Assembly (NCBI GenBank): GCA_963824705.1
Contig: CAWGQE010000003.1
Coordinates: 434,001 to 498,000 of the forward strand
Source of the DNA: VRUE01 sp963824705
GTDB taxonomy: Bacteria; Actinomycetota; Thermoleophilia; Solirubrobacterales; 70-9
DNA: 64,000 nucleotides
Direction: 5' to 3'
Shown here piece by piece: positions 33,198 to 41,826 of the stretch. Within the stretch, counting starts at the first letter, position 1; every line of letters starts with the position of its first letter. A model generated the notes under the pieces. It was not told where the DNA came from and searched no databases. It was given only the letters and a program-made list of their open reading frames with translations. The position numbers and the translations under genes are program-made.

Positions 33198-33965
33198 CTA
33201 CCAGCCGAAGAGGGCGCGGGCGTTCGCCTCGACGGTCCGCTCCAGCTCCTCGTAGGAGACCCCGCGCGCGGCGGCGACGACGCGGGCGGTGTCGACGACG
33301 TAGGCGGGCTCGTTGGGCTTGCCGCGCACGGTCTGGGGGGCCAGATAGGGGGCGTCGGTCTCGACCAGGATCAGCTCGTCGGGCAGCTGCGCGGCCGCCT
33401 CGCGCAGATCGTCGGATTTGGGGTAGGTGGTGTGGCCGGCGAAGGAGCAGTACCAACCGCGCTCGGCGGCGTCGGCGGCGCGCCAGGGGGCGGAGAAGCA
33501 GTGCAAGATCACGGGAATGTCGCCGGCCTGGGCGTCGAGCACCGCGAAGATCTCGTCGATCGCCGCCGTCTCGCCGTCCTTGTCGCGGCCGTGGATGACG
33601 ATCGGCAGCCCCTGCTCGCGGGCGATCGCGACCTGCGCCTCGAAGGCACGCCGCTGGTCGGCCGGGCTGGCGGTCTCGTGGTAGTAGTCGATCCCGGTCT
33701 CGCCGATCGCCCGCACCTTCTCGTGCGCTGCGAGGCGGGCGATCCGCTCCGCTTCGGCGTCGTCGAACCCGCTTGCCTCGGTGGGGTGGCGGCCGACGCT
33801 GGCGAAGACCTCCTCGTGGCGCTCGGCGGCCGCTATCGCGGTGGCGTTCTGCTCGCCGCCGAGGCCGATGTTGAGCATCCGTTCGACGCCTGCCGCGAGC
33901 GCGTCCGCGACCAGCTCGGCCTCGGGCCGCTCGCAGAGGAACAGGTGCGTGTGGGAGTCGATCAT
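33198..33965 (-). CDS. tatD: TatD family metal-dependent deoxyribonuclease
   Basis: The 255-residue TIM barrel starts at ATG 33965 with MIDSHTHLFL (metal HxH). AIGETGIDYYHE carries the third metal ligand Glu, IVIHGRDKD and ILHCFSAP the further His, and LVETDAPYLAPQ the Asp. These are all TatD hallmarks. It is the first gene of the tatD-rsmA-ispE operon, a common order in bacteria. Alternative function: D-aminoacyl-tRNA hydrolysis is reported for some relatives. Confidence 0.9.
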   Translation of the reverse strand: MIDSHTHLFLCERPEAELVADALAAGVERMLNIGLGGEQNATAIAAAERHEEVFASVGRHPTEASGFDDAEAERIARLAAHEKVRAIGETGIDYYHETASPADQRRAFEAQVAIAREQGLPIVIHGRDKDGETAAIDEIFAVLDAQAGDIPVILHCFSAPWRAADAAERGWYCSFAGHTTYPKSDDLREAAAQLPDELILVETDAPYLAPQTVRGKPNEPAYVVDTARVVAAARGVSYEELERTVEANARALFGW

Positions 33966-33990
33966 TTGTTGCGTCAGCCTAGATGAACGA

Positions 33991-34036
33991 GTGCGGTCGA
34001 CTTTTTGCTCGCATAGCGGCGCAAAGTCGACCGCAC
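33991..34036. repeat. Palindrome between tatD and metH
   Basis: GTGCGGTCGACTTT (33991-34004) and AAAGTCGACCGCAC (34023-34036) form a perfect 14-bp stem in a divergent promoter region. A near copy (GCGGTCGAGCTTTGA stem) lies at 63818-63860. It could be an operator for metH or tatD, or an element of the palindrome class. Confidence 0.7.
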
Positions 34037-34060
34037 CCACCTCGGTAGCCTCTTTCATCC

Positions 34061-37000
34061 ATGCCCGAGCGCGACTACATAGCTGCGACCAAGGAACGCG
34101 TCGTCGTCTTCGACGGCGGTATGGGCGCGACCCTGGAGCAATTCGACCTGACCCAGGAGGACTACGGCGGCCTGCTCGGCAAATGCCACGAGGCGCTGGT
34201 CCTCAACCGCCCCGACGTGATCGAGGGCGTCCACGCCTCGATGCTCGAGGCTGGCGCCGAGGTGGTCGAGACCGACAGCTTCCAGGGCTCGCGGCTGAAG
34301 CTCGAGGAGTGGGGGCTGGGCGAGCACACGCACGAGATCAACCGCGGGGCGGCGGAAATCGCGCGCAAAGCGGCCGGGGAGTCGCGCTTCGTCGCCGGCT
34401 CGATCGGGCCGACCGGCTTCCTGCCCGCCTCCGACGATCCGACCCTGGGCGACATCTCCTTCCGCAAGCTCGTCGAGGTCTTCGCCGAGCAGGCGAAGGG
34501 CTTGGTCGAAGGGGGCGCCGACCTGATCATCATCGAGACCGCGCAGGACATCCTCGAGGTCAAGGCCTCGATCTTCGGCGCCCGCGAGGCGTTCGTCGAA
34601 GCCGGCCGCACGCTGCCGATCCAGTGCAGCGTCTCGTTGCTGCCGCAGGGCGGCAAGATGCTGCTCGGCACCGACATCCAGGCGGTGCTGACGACGCTGA
34701 CCGCGCTCGACGTCGACGTGATCGGGCTCAACTGCTCGACCGGTCCCGAGGACATGCGCGAGGCGATCCGCTTCCTCGGCGAGCACAGCCCGCTGCCCGT
34801 CCACTGCATCCCCAACGCCGGCCTGCCGCTGCAGGGGCCCGACGGCGAGACGATCTTCCCCGAACAGCCCGAGCCGCTGGCGGCGACCCTGGGCGAGTTC
34901 GTCGAGCGCTACGGCGTCGGCATCGTCGGCGGCTGCTGCGGGACGACCCCCGAGCACATCGCCGCGATCCGCGCGCGGGTCGACGGCCGCGTGCCCAGCG
35001 AGCGTCCCGCACCGGGGCCGATCGAGGTCTCCTCGATGATGACCTCGACGCCGCTGGTCCAGGAGCCGCGGCCGACCCTGGTCGGCGAGCGGGTCAACTC
35101 GCAGGGCTCGCGCAAGGCCAAGGAACTGCTGCTCGCCGACGATTACGACGGCTTGGTCCAGGTCGCCGAAGACCAGGTCGAAGGCGGCGCCCACGTGCTC
35201 GACATCTGCGTGGCGCTGACCGAGCGCGCCGACGAGGACGAGCAGATGGTCGCCGTGGTCGAGCGGATCTCGTTGACCCAGCCGGCGCCGATCCAGGTCG
35301 ACTCGACCGAGCCCAACGTGATCGAGGCCGCGCTGGAGAAGATCCCCGGCCGGGCGATCGTCAACTCGATCAACCTCGAGGCCGGGGAGGACAAGGCCAA
35401 CGTCGTTGCTCCGCTGGCGAAGGCGCACGGGGCGGCGCTGATCGCGCTGACGATCGACGAGGTCGGCATGGCGAAGACGGCCGAGCGCAAGGTCGAGATC
35501 GCTAAGCGCATCCGCGACCTGGTTTGCGAGAAGCACGGCCTCGACCCCGAGGCGCTGATCTTCGACGCGCTCACCTTCACCCTGACCACCGGCGACGACG
35601 AGTGGAAGCCCTCGGCCGTGGAGACGATCGAGGGGATCCGGCGGATCAAGGCCGAGATACCCGGCGTGAAGACCTCGCTCGGCGTCTCCAACGTCTCCTT
35701 CGGCGTCGGCCAGCCGGCGCGCGCCGTGCTCAACTCGGTCTTCCTGCACCACTGCGTCGACGCCGGGCTCGACCTGGCGATGGTCAATCCCAATCACATC
35801 ACGCCGTACTCGGAGATCTCCGACGAGGAGCGCGAGCTGACCGACGACCTCGTCTTCAACCGGCGCGAGGACGCGCTGGAGCGCTTCATCGGTCACTTCG
35901 AGTCGAAGGGCGAGGAGGCCGTCGAGGAGGCTGACGACCCGACCGCGGGGATGGAGCCCGAGGAGGCTCTGCACTGGCACATCCTGCGCCGCAAGAAGGA
36001 CGGGGTTGAGGAGTGGATCGACCGCTGCAACGAGAAGATCGGCGCCGTCCCGACGCTGAACGAGGTGCTGCTGCCGGCGATGAAGGAGGTCGGCGACAAA
36101 TTCGGCGCCGGCGAACTGATCCTGCCTTTCGTCCTGCAGTCGGCCGAAGTGATGAAGCGCGCCGTGGCGCGGCTGGAGAATTACCTCGACCGGATCGACG
36201 GCCACACCAAGGGCAAGGTCGTGATCGCGACCGTGTTCGGCGACGTGCACGACATCGGCAAGTCGCTGGTCAACACGATCCTGACCAACAACGGCTACAC
36301 CGTGGTCGACCTCGGCAAGCAGGTCCCGGTCGAGACGATCATCGAGGCCGCGGTCGAGAACGAGGCCGACGCGATCGGGCTCTCCGCGCTGCTCGTCTCG
36401 ACCTCGAAGCAGATGCCGATCTGCATCCAAGAGCTGCACCAGCGCGGCCTCGAGTTCCCGGTGCTGATCGGCGGCGCCGCGATCAACCGCGACTTCGGCC
36501 GGCGCACGCTCTACCCGCACGGAAAAGAGTCCGACGACGTCTACGCGCCGGGAGTCTTCTACTGCAAGGACGCCTTCCAGGGCCTCGACACGATGGACGC
36601 CCTGGTCGATGAGGCGGCGCGTGAGGCGCTGGTCGAGCGGATCCACGCCGAGGCGAAGACACTGCGCGAGAAGCCGGTGGTAGTCGACGACTCGCCGCCG
36701 ACCAGCGACGCGAGCGTGCGCTCCGCCGTCGTCACCGACAACCCGATCCCTGATTCGCCGTTCCAGGGCGCTCGCGAGGTCGAGATCGACCTCGAGGAGG
36801 TCTTCCCCTACCTCGACCGCCACGTGCTCTTCAAGCTGCACTGGGGCGGTAAAGGGGTCAAGGGGGAGGCCTGGCGCGCGCTTGTGGAGGGCGATGGGGA
36901 GGAGGAGGGCTTCGCGCCGCGTCTGGAGCGGATGTGGCGCGAGCAGGACTACCTTCAGCCGCGCGCCCGGCTCGGCTACTTCCCCTGCAACAGCGAGGGC

Positions 37001-37594
37001 AACGAGCTGATCGTCTTCGACCCCGAAGACCCCGAGCGCGAGCTGGAGCGGCTCGTCTTCCCGCGCCAGCCCAAGCATGACCGGATCTGTCTCGCCGACT
37101 TCTACCGGCCACTCGACAGCGGCGAACGCGACGTGGTCGCCCTGCAGGGTGTCACGGTCGGGCCGGAGGTGACCGAGTTGATCGAGCGGCTGGAGAGCGA
37201 AGGCGAGTTCGCCGAGCAGCTCTTCGTCCACGGCCTCGGCGTTCAGTCGGCCGAGGGCCTGGCCGAGTGGCTGCACGCGCGTGTGCGCGGCGAGCTCGGC
37301 ATCGACCCCGACCAGGGTCGCCGCTACTCCTGGGGCTACCCGGCCTGCCCGGACCAGTCCGAGCACGAGAAAGTGTGGCGCCTGCTCGACCTCGAGCAGA
37401 TCGGCATGACCCTCTCCGACGGCTACGCCGTGATGCCCGAGCAATCGACCGTGGCGATAGTCGCCCACCATCCCCAGGCCGTCTACTTCGGCATGAAGTC
37501 GGGCTTCATCCCCGAGGACAAGGCCCCCGACGAACTGATCGCCGGCACCGAGCGCGGCGGCCAGATCCCACCGGAGCGCGAGCCGGTCAGCTAG
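34061..37594 (+). CDS. metH: Cobalamin-dependent methionine synthase
   Basis: The 1177-residue protein has all four MetH modules. Residues 1-310 form the homocysteine domain, with zinc-binding Cys in GLNCSTG and VGGCCGTTP. Residues 330-610 are the methyltetrahydrofolate barrel (GERVNSQGSRKAKELL, DEVGMAKTAERKVEIA). Residues 640-880 bind cobalamin: FGDVHDIGKSLV near 730 has the axial His and SALLVSTSKQM follows. The end is the SAM-activation domain (SWGYPACPDQSEH, GYAVMPEQSTVAIV). It makes methionine. No cobalamin riboswitch fits in the 95 bp upstream. The ribosome site is weak. Confidence 0.96.
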   Translation: MPERDYIAATKERVVVFDGGMGATLEQFDLTQEDYGGLLGKCHEALVLNRPDVIEGVHASMLEAGAEVVETDSFQGSRLKLEEWGLGEHTHEINRGAAEIARKAAGESRFVAGSIGPTGFLPASDDPTLGDISFRKLVEVFAEQAKGLVEGGADLIIIETAQDILEVKASIFGAREAFVEAGRTLPIQCSVSLLPQGGKMLLGTDIQAVLTTLTALDVDVIGLNCSTGPEDMREAIRFLGEHSPLPVHCIPNAGLPLQGPDGETIFPEQPEPLAATLGEFVERYGVGIVGGCCGTTPEHIAAIRARVDGRVPSERPAPGPIEVSSMMTSTPLVQEPRPTLVGERVNSQGSRKAKELLLADDYDGLVQVAEDQVEGGAHVLDICVALTERADEDEQMVAVVERISLTQPAPIQVDSTEPNVIEAALEKIPGRAIVNSINLEAGEDKANVVAPLAKAHGAALIALTIDEVGMAKTAERKVEIAKRIRDLVCEKHGLDPEALIFDALTFTLTTGDDEWKPSAVETIEGIRRIKAEIPGVKTSLGVSNVSFGVGQPARAVLNSVFLHHCVDAGLDLAMVNPNHITPYSEISDEERELTDDLVFNRREDALERFIGHFESKGEEAVEEADDPTAGMEPEEALHWHILRRKKDGVEEWIDRCNEKIGAVPTLNEVLLPAMKEVGDKFGAGELILPFVLQSAEVMKRAVARLENYLDRIDGHTKGKVVIATVFGDVHDIGKSLVNTILTNNGYTVVDLGKQVPVETIIEAAVENEADAIGLSALLVSTSKQMPICIQELHQRGLEFPVLIGGAAINRDFGRRTLYPHGKESDDVYAPGVFYCKDAFQGLDTMDALVDEAAREALVERIHAEAKTLREKPVVVDDSPPTSDASVRSAVVTDNPIPDSPFQGAREVEIDLEEVFPYLDRHVLFKLHWGGKGVKGEAWRALVEGDGEEEGFAPRLERMWREQDYLQPRARLGYFPCNSEGNELIVFDPEDPERELERLVFPRQPKHDRICLADFYRPLDSGERDVVALQGVTVGPEVTELIERLESEGEFAEQLFVHGLGVQSAEGLAEWLHARVRGELGIDPDQGRRYSWGYPACPDQSEHEKVWRLLDLEQIGMTLSDGYAVMPEQSTVAIVAHHPQAVYFGMKSGFIPEDKAPDELIAGTERGGQIPPEREPVS

Positions 37595-37603
37595 CACTGC
37601 GAG

Positions 37604-37676
37604 TTCCGGGGGAAGGACTCGAACCCTCGCTTCCTGGACCAAAACCAGACGTGCTAGCCGACTACACCACCCCGGA
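37604..37676 (-). tRNA. tRNA-Gln (anticodon UUG)
   Basis: The minus strand folds as a full cloverleaf: acceptor TCCGGGG with CCCCGGA, D-arm with GTCGGCTAGC, anticodon stem TCTGG/CCAGG around the loop TTTTGGT (UUG), and a T-arm with GGTTCGAGT. U1-A72 fits glutamine tRNA. No CCA is encoded. It lies at the convergent end of metH. Confidence 0.92.
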
Positions 37677-37703
37677 TCGGCATCGACCTTACCGCGGTCC
37701 ATC

Positions 37704-37755
37704 CAACTTCTGATGCCTTTTGGACCCCATAGGGTCATCAAGGCAACAGAAGTTG
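37704..37755. repeat. Three-tier hairpin upstream of the HdeD-like gene
   Basis: CAACTTCTG/CAGAAGTTG (9 bp), TGCCTT/AAGGCA (6 bp) and GACCC-CATA-GGGTC nest in 52 bp between the tRNA and the HdeD-like gene. The apical sequence is the complement of that in the palindromes at 6332 and 12608. Confidence 0.75.
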
Positions 37756-37778
37756 TCGATTTCGTCCGGACAGGGGCT

Positions 37779-37784
37779 TAGGGT
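37779..37784 (+). promoter_or_regulatory. Possible -10 box TAGGGT before the HdeD-like gene
   Basis: TAGGGT ends 6 nt before ATG 37791, consistent with a leaderless transcript. No ribosome-binding site is visible. Confidence 0.35.
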
Positions 37785-37790
37785 CGCTTT

Positions 37791-38363
37791 ATGGAGATGA
37801 GCGGAGCCGCGCTGGACCCGGACGTGCGCGCAGGGCTGGCGCGTAGCTGGAAGGCGCTGATGACGGTTGGGATCTTGGCGATCGTCGTCGGCTGCGTGGC
37901 GATCGTCGTGCCCGCGGTGGCCTCGGTCGGCACGGCGATCTTCATCGGCTGGATCCTGGTCATCGCCGGAGCCTTCCTCGTCGCGGGCGCGTTCACCGCG
38001 CACTCGATCGGCTCGGTCATCCTGCGCCTGCTCTGGGCTTTCCTCACGGTCATCGTCGGCCTCTGGCTGATCGTCGAACCCCACAACGGAACCCTGACCC
38101 TGACCCTGGTGCTCGGCATCTACTTCCTCTTCATGGGCCTGACCCGCATCTTCGTCGCCTTCGCGGGCCGCGGTCAGCAGGGCGCCGGTCTGGTCGGCCT
38201 CAGCGGCTTCGCCGGCCTCCTGATCGGCATCCTCGTCCTGGCCAAGTTCCCCAGTTCCGCCGACTGGGCAATCGGCCTCCTGGTAGGCATAGACCTGATC
38301 TTCGCCGGCTGGACGCTCACTTCTGTAGCTCTAGTCGGAAAAGACCTAGCTCGCTCTTCCTGA
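37791..38363 (+). CDS. HdeD-family (DUF308) membrane protein
   Basis: The 190-residue protein has six membrane helices in paired repeats (GILAIVVGCVAIVVPAVAS, GWILVIAGAFLVAGAF, then a second set after residue 75) typical of HdeD/DUF308 acid-resistance membrane proteins. The actual role outside enterobacteria is unknown. Five bases after its stop begins a long palindromic element. Confidence 0.8.
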   Translation: MEMSGAALDPDVRAGLARSWKALMTVGILAIVVGCVAIVVPAVASVGTAIFIGWILVIAGAFLVAGAFTAHSIGSVILRLLWAFLTVIVGLWLIVEPHNGTLTLTLVLGIYFLFMGLTRIFVAFAGRGQQGAGLVGLSGFAGLLIGILVLAKFPSSADWAIGLLVGIDLIFAGWTLTSVALVGKDLARSS

Positions 38364-38367
38364 GTTA

Positions 38368-38492
38368 GGAAGGGCACCGGGGGTTCCCTCCCGACTGCTG
38401 GGTTTTTCGCCTTGGACTCACCATCTCTCGCCAAGCTGGAGTTGCGAAAAACAAGACGCCGCGAGTCGGGAGGGAACCCCCGGTGCCCTTCC
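38368..38492. repeat. Three-tier palindromic element, family 2, copy A
   Basis: A perfect 29-bp outer stem (38368-38396 with 38464-38492) encloses GTTTTTCGC/GCGAAAAAC and an apical CTTGG/CCAAG hairpin. It shares the inner blocks GCTGGGTTTTTCGCC and GACGCCGCG with the inverted copy B next to it, but the outer arms of the two are unrelated in sequence. Confidence 0.93.
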
Positions 38493-38519
38493 GGCGCTGG
38501 CCGCTCTCGCTCGAGCTGA

Positions 38520-38643
38520 GAGGGGCAGGATGGGGTGTCCCTGGGGTGCGCGGCGTCCTCTTTTCGCCTCATCAGTCAACGAGAGAAGCACGCGCCGGTG
38601 GCGAAAACCCAGCAAACGGAAGGGACACCCCATCCTGCCCCTC
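38520..38643. repeat. Three-tier palindromic element, family 2, copy B (inverted)
   Basis: A perfect 23-bp outer stem (38520-38542 with 38621-38643) encloses TTTTCGCC/GGCGAAAA. Read on the minus strand the core is GCTGGGTTTTCGCC ... GACGCCGCG, as in copy A. The pair fills nearly all of the 298 bp before glmU. Confidence 0.92.
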
Positions 38644-38661
38644 CACGACTACGATCCAGGG

Positions 38662-40053
38662 GTGAGTTCCCCTCTAGTGCTCGTCATGGCGGCCGGCGCA
38701 GGTACCCGTATGCGCTCGAGCTTGCCGAAGATGCTGCATCCCGTCTGTGGCCGCCCGCTGGTCGCCTGGCCGATACTCGCCGCACGCGAGGCCGGCGCGG
38801 GTCGTGTGGCGGCGATCGTCTCCCCTGGTATCGACATCTCGGCCGGTTTGCCCGACGACGTTGAGACGGTCGTGCAGCCGCAATCCGACGGCACCGGGGG
38901 CGCTGTGCGCGCCGCCATGCCGTTGATCGAAGCGGCGGAGACGGTTCTTGTCCTCTCCGGAGACCACCCGCTGATCTCCGCCGAGATCGTCTCCCGCTTC
39001 CTCGAAGCCCATGCAGCCTCCAGTTCTGCCGCGACGATGATGACCATCGAGCTCGACGATCCGGGTAGCTATGGGCGGGTTGTACGCGGTGGCGACGGAG
39101 GCGTTGAGCGCGTGGTCGAGGCGAAAGCAGATGGCGACGCCACTGCCGAGGAGCTTGCAATCCGCGAGATCAACGCTGGCACCTACGCCTTCGAAGCCGG
39201 CCCGCTCGCAATTGCCCTGGCAGGGCTGTCGAATGACAATGCCCAGGGCGAGTACTACCTCACCGATGTCTTCGCCGCACTGCGTGAGGCCGGCCATTCC
39301 GTCGCCGGTCATCGCGCCGACGACTTTGCGGTGACGATGGGGGTCAACAACAGGGCGGAGCTGGCCGCGGTCGAGGCCGAGGCCCGCCACCGCATCCTCG
39401 AGCGCCACATGCTGGCCGGCGTCACGGTCGTCGATCCCGGCACGACCTGGGTCGACGCGAGCGTGGAGATCGCCGCCGACGCCCGGATCGAGCCCAGTAC
39501 GAGCTTGCGTGGCGACACCGCCATCGGCACCGGCTCGGTCGTCGGTCCGCTCAGCACGCTGATCGACACCCGCATCGGCACTGGCGTGAAGGTCCCGCAC
39601 TCCTATCTGGTCGAGTGCGATGTCCTCGACGGCTGCAGCGTCGGCCCCTTTGCCTACCTGCGCCCAGGTGCTCACCTCGAGGCCGGCGCCAAGGCCGGCA
39701 CCTTCGTCGAGATCAAGAACTCGCGGATCGGCGAGGGCGCCAAGGTCCCCCATCTCGCCTACATCGGCGATGCCGATATAGGCGCGGGCAGCAATCTGGG
39801 CGCCGGCACGATCACCGCCAACTACGACGGTTTCCGCAAGCACCGCACGACGATCGGCGCCGATGTGCGGCTCGGCGTTGACACGATGCTGATCGCCCCG
39901 GTACAAGTCGGGGACGCCGCCTACACTGGCGCTGGAGCGGTGATCAAGAAGGATGTCCCCGAAGGGGCGCTAGCGGTGAGCGAGAACGACCAGAGGAATA
40001 TCGAGGGCTACGCGGAGGGCAAGTCCGCCAGTGCCCATGAGGAGGATTCGTGA
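38662..40053 (+). CDS. glmU: Bifunctional UDP-GlcNAc pyrophosphorylase / glucosamine-1-phosphate acetyltransferase
   Basis: The 463-residue protein starts at GTG 38662. The N-terminal nucleotidyltransferase has MAAGAGTRMRSSLPKMLHPV, QPQSDGTGGAVRAA and REINAGTYAF. From residue 250 left-handed beta-helix repeats follow, with PFAYLRPGAHLEAGAKAG and NYDGFRKHRTTIGADV, the acetyl-CoA and glucosamine-1-P site. It makes UDP-N-acetylglucosamine for peptidoglycan. The start is set by family alignment, and the frame continues upstream through element B. It overlaps prs by 4 nt. Confidence 0.95.
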   Translation: MSSPLVLVMAAGAGTRMRSSLPKMLHPVCGRPLVAWPILAAREAGAGRVAAIVSPGIDISAGLPDDVETVVQPQSDGTGGAVRAAMPLIEAAETVLVLSGDHPLISAEIVSRFLEAHAASSSAATMMTIELDDPGSYGRVVRGGDGGVERVVEAKADGDATAEELAIREINAGTYAFEAGPLAIALAGLSNDNAQGEYYLTDVFAALREAGHSVAGHRADDFAVTMGVNNRAELAAVEAEARHRILERHMLAGVTVVDPGTTWVDASVEIAADARIEPSTSLRGDTAIGTGSVVGPLSTLIDTRIGTGVKVPHSYLVECDVLDGCSVGPFAYLRPGAHLEAGAKAGTFVEIKNSRIGEGAKVPHLAYIGDADIGAGSNLGAGTITANYDGFRKHRTTIGADVRLGVDTMLIAPVQVGDAAYTGAGAVIKKDVPEGALAVSENDQRNIEGYAEGKSASAHEEDS

Positions 40054-41078
40054 GCACGATCGAGCAGCGTCCCGAGGCGGCGCCGACCGCCATCCCGCAC
40101 GACTACTCGAAGCGGATGATGGTCTTCGGCGGCCGCAGCTCGATGGAGCTGGCGGCCAAGGTCGCTGACAAGCTCGACCTCGACCTCGGCCAGGTGACGC
40201 TGAAGACCTTCGCCAACGGCGAGGTCTACTGTCGCTACGAGGAGTCGATCCGCGGCGCCGACGTCTTCATCGTCCAGTCGACCTGCGCCAACGAGCAGAG
40301 CGAGATGACCCCCAACGACGCCCTGGTCGAGCTGTTGACCATGATCGACGCGGCCCAGGGCGCCTCCGCGCACCGGATCATCGCCGTCCTCCCCTGGTAC
40401 GGCTACGCGCGCCAGGACAAGAAGTCCGCCCCACGCGAGCCGATCTCCGCTCGCATCATGGCCAAGTGCCTGGAGGGCGTCGGCACCGATCGCGTCCTCA
40501 CCATGGACCTGCACGCGGGCCAGGTTCAGGGCTTCTTTCATGTCCCGGTCGACCACATGACGGCGATGCCGATGCTGACCCAGTGGTTCGCCGACCAGGA
40601 ACTGACCGAGGAGCTCGTGATCGTCTCTCCCGACGCCGGCCGGGTCAAGACCGCGCGCAACTTCGCCCGCCGGATCGGCACCCACTGGGCGGTCATGGAG
40701 AAGGAGCGCCCCGCCCAGCAGGTCGCCGAGATCGGCTACGTGGTCGGTGACGTCAAAGGCAAGACCGCGGTCCTCGTCGACGACATGATCGACACCGCCG
40801 GGACCCTCTGTGCGGCCGCACAGACGGTGCTCGACGAGGGCGCCGCGCGGGTGATCGCCTGTGCAACGCACGGCGTCTTCTCCGGTCCGGCGTACGAGCG
40901 GCTGGCGAACTCGGCGATCGAGCGGATCGTCGTCACCGACACGATCCCGCTTCGCCCCGGCGCTCCGGACAACATCACGGTGCTCTCGACCGCCGGCACC
41001 TTCGCCGACTCGATCCGCCGCATCTTCACCGACGACTCGGTCTCGGAGATCTTCGCCGGCGAGAACCAGCTCTTCTAG
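40050..41078 (+). CDS. prs: Ribose-phosphate pyrophosphokinase (PRPP synthetase)
   Basis: The 342-residue enzyme makes PRPP from ribose-5-phosphate and ATP. FANGEVYCRYEESIRGADVF, VLPWYGYARQDKK, DLHAGQVQGFF and the PRPP loop VLVDDMIDTAGTL are present. A GGAGGA ribosome site (40041-40046) precedes GTG 40050. The glmU-prs pair is a common bacterial arrangement. A 20-residue N-terminal extension is longer than usual. Confidence 0.95.
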   Translation: MSTIEQRPEAAPTAIPHDYSKRMMVFGGRSSMELAAKVADKLDLDLGQVTLKTFANGEVYCRYEESIRGADVFIVQSTCANEQSEMTPNDALVELLTMIDAAQGASAHRIIAVLPWYGYARQDKKSAPREPISARIMAKCLEGVGTDRVLTMDLHAGQVQGFFHVPVDHMTAMPMLTQWFADQELTEELVIVSPDAGRVKTARNFARRIGTHWAVMEKERPAQQVAEIGYVVGDVKGKTAVLVDDMIDTAGTLCAAAQTVLDEGAARVIACATHGVFSGPAYERLANSAIERIVVTDTIPLRPGAPDNITVLSTAGTFADSIRRIFTDDSVSEIFAGENQLF

Positions 41079-41106
41079 CGCCCTGGCCACCCAGGGATCA
41101 GCCGGG

Positions 41107-41826
41107 TTGCGCCTGGTCGGCCACAAGGGGGCCGACCTGATCGCCCCCGGCAACACGCTGGAGAGTTTCTCCGCCGCGGTCGACGCGGGCGTCGACACGA
41201 TCGAGCTCGACGTTCTCTGGACGCGCGACGGCCATCCCCGGCTCGACGCGGCGGAGCGAACGCCGCTGATCGTCGCCCACGACTGGCACGACGCGGAAGC
41301 ACGGGAGCCCTTGACCTTGGCGGAGGTGCTCGACGCCTTCACGAAGCCGCCGCTTGACAAGGTCGAGATCGACCTCGACATCAAGCTGCCCGGGCGCGAG
41401 GAGGAGATCGTCGCGGCCGTCTGCGAGCGCGGTCTGCTCAGCCGGGCGATGGTCTCGACCATGGAGCTCTCGACTCTGGTTCGGCTCGGTGAGCTGGAGC
41501 CCGGCTTGCGGCGCGGCTGGACCTATCCCAGGGTGACGAAGGACTGGGCCTCGAAGCGCTGGGCGAAGCTGCCGATGCTGGCCGCCCTGGTCTGGATGCG
41601 CAAACGCCTACCCGGCCTTGCGGCCCGTGAACTGCCGAAGATGGGGGTGGAGGCGATGTGGGTCTACCACCCGCTTGTCAGCCCTCAGCTAGCCAAGATC
41701 ACCGACCTGGCGCGGGTAGAGCTGATCGCCTGGACCGTCGACGACCCGCGCCGCATGAGCAAGCTGGTGGCGGCAGGGGTCAACGGCATCTGCTCGAACG
41801 ACCCGCGCCTGTTCGAGCGGCTCTAG
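41107..41826 (+). CDS. Glycerophosphodiester phosphodiesterase family protein
   Basis: The 239-residue protein (TTG 41107) has the GDPD barrel: VGHKGADLIAPGNTLESF, IELDVLW, VAHDW, IDLDIK and AWTVDDPRRM. The canonical HRG at the first strand reads HKG, an Arg to Lys change at a phosphate-binding position, and PEN reads PGN, so one metal Glu appears to be Gly. Activity is therefore uncertain. TTG is the only standard start giving a full first strand. Confidence 0.8.
   Translation: MRLVGHKGADLIAPGNTLESFSAAVDAGVDTIELDVLWTRDGHPRLDAAERTPLIVAHDWHDAEAREPLTLAEVLDAFTKPPLDKVEIDLDIKLPGREEEIVAAVCERGLLSRAMVSTMELSTLVRLGELEPGLRRGWTYPRVTKDWASKRWAKLPMLAALVWMRKRLPGLAARELPKMGVEAMWVYHPLVSPQLAKITDLARVELIAWTVDDPRRMSKLVAAGVNGICSNDPRLFERL

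Noticed and set aside
33966..34060. Cobalamin riboswitch before metH
   Set aside because: The 95-bp gap is too short for a B12 riboswitch and contains only a simple palindrome; no B12-box sequence is seen.
37599..37676. tRNA with encoded CCA
   Set aside because: The bases after the discriminator read CTC on the minus strand, so CCA must be added after transcription.
34055..37741. A 1228-codon minus-strand frame opposite metH
   Set aside because: Low-complexity His/Asp/Val-rich shadow of high-GC codons, while the plus strand has complete MetH domains.
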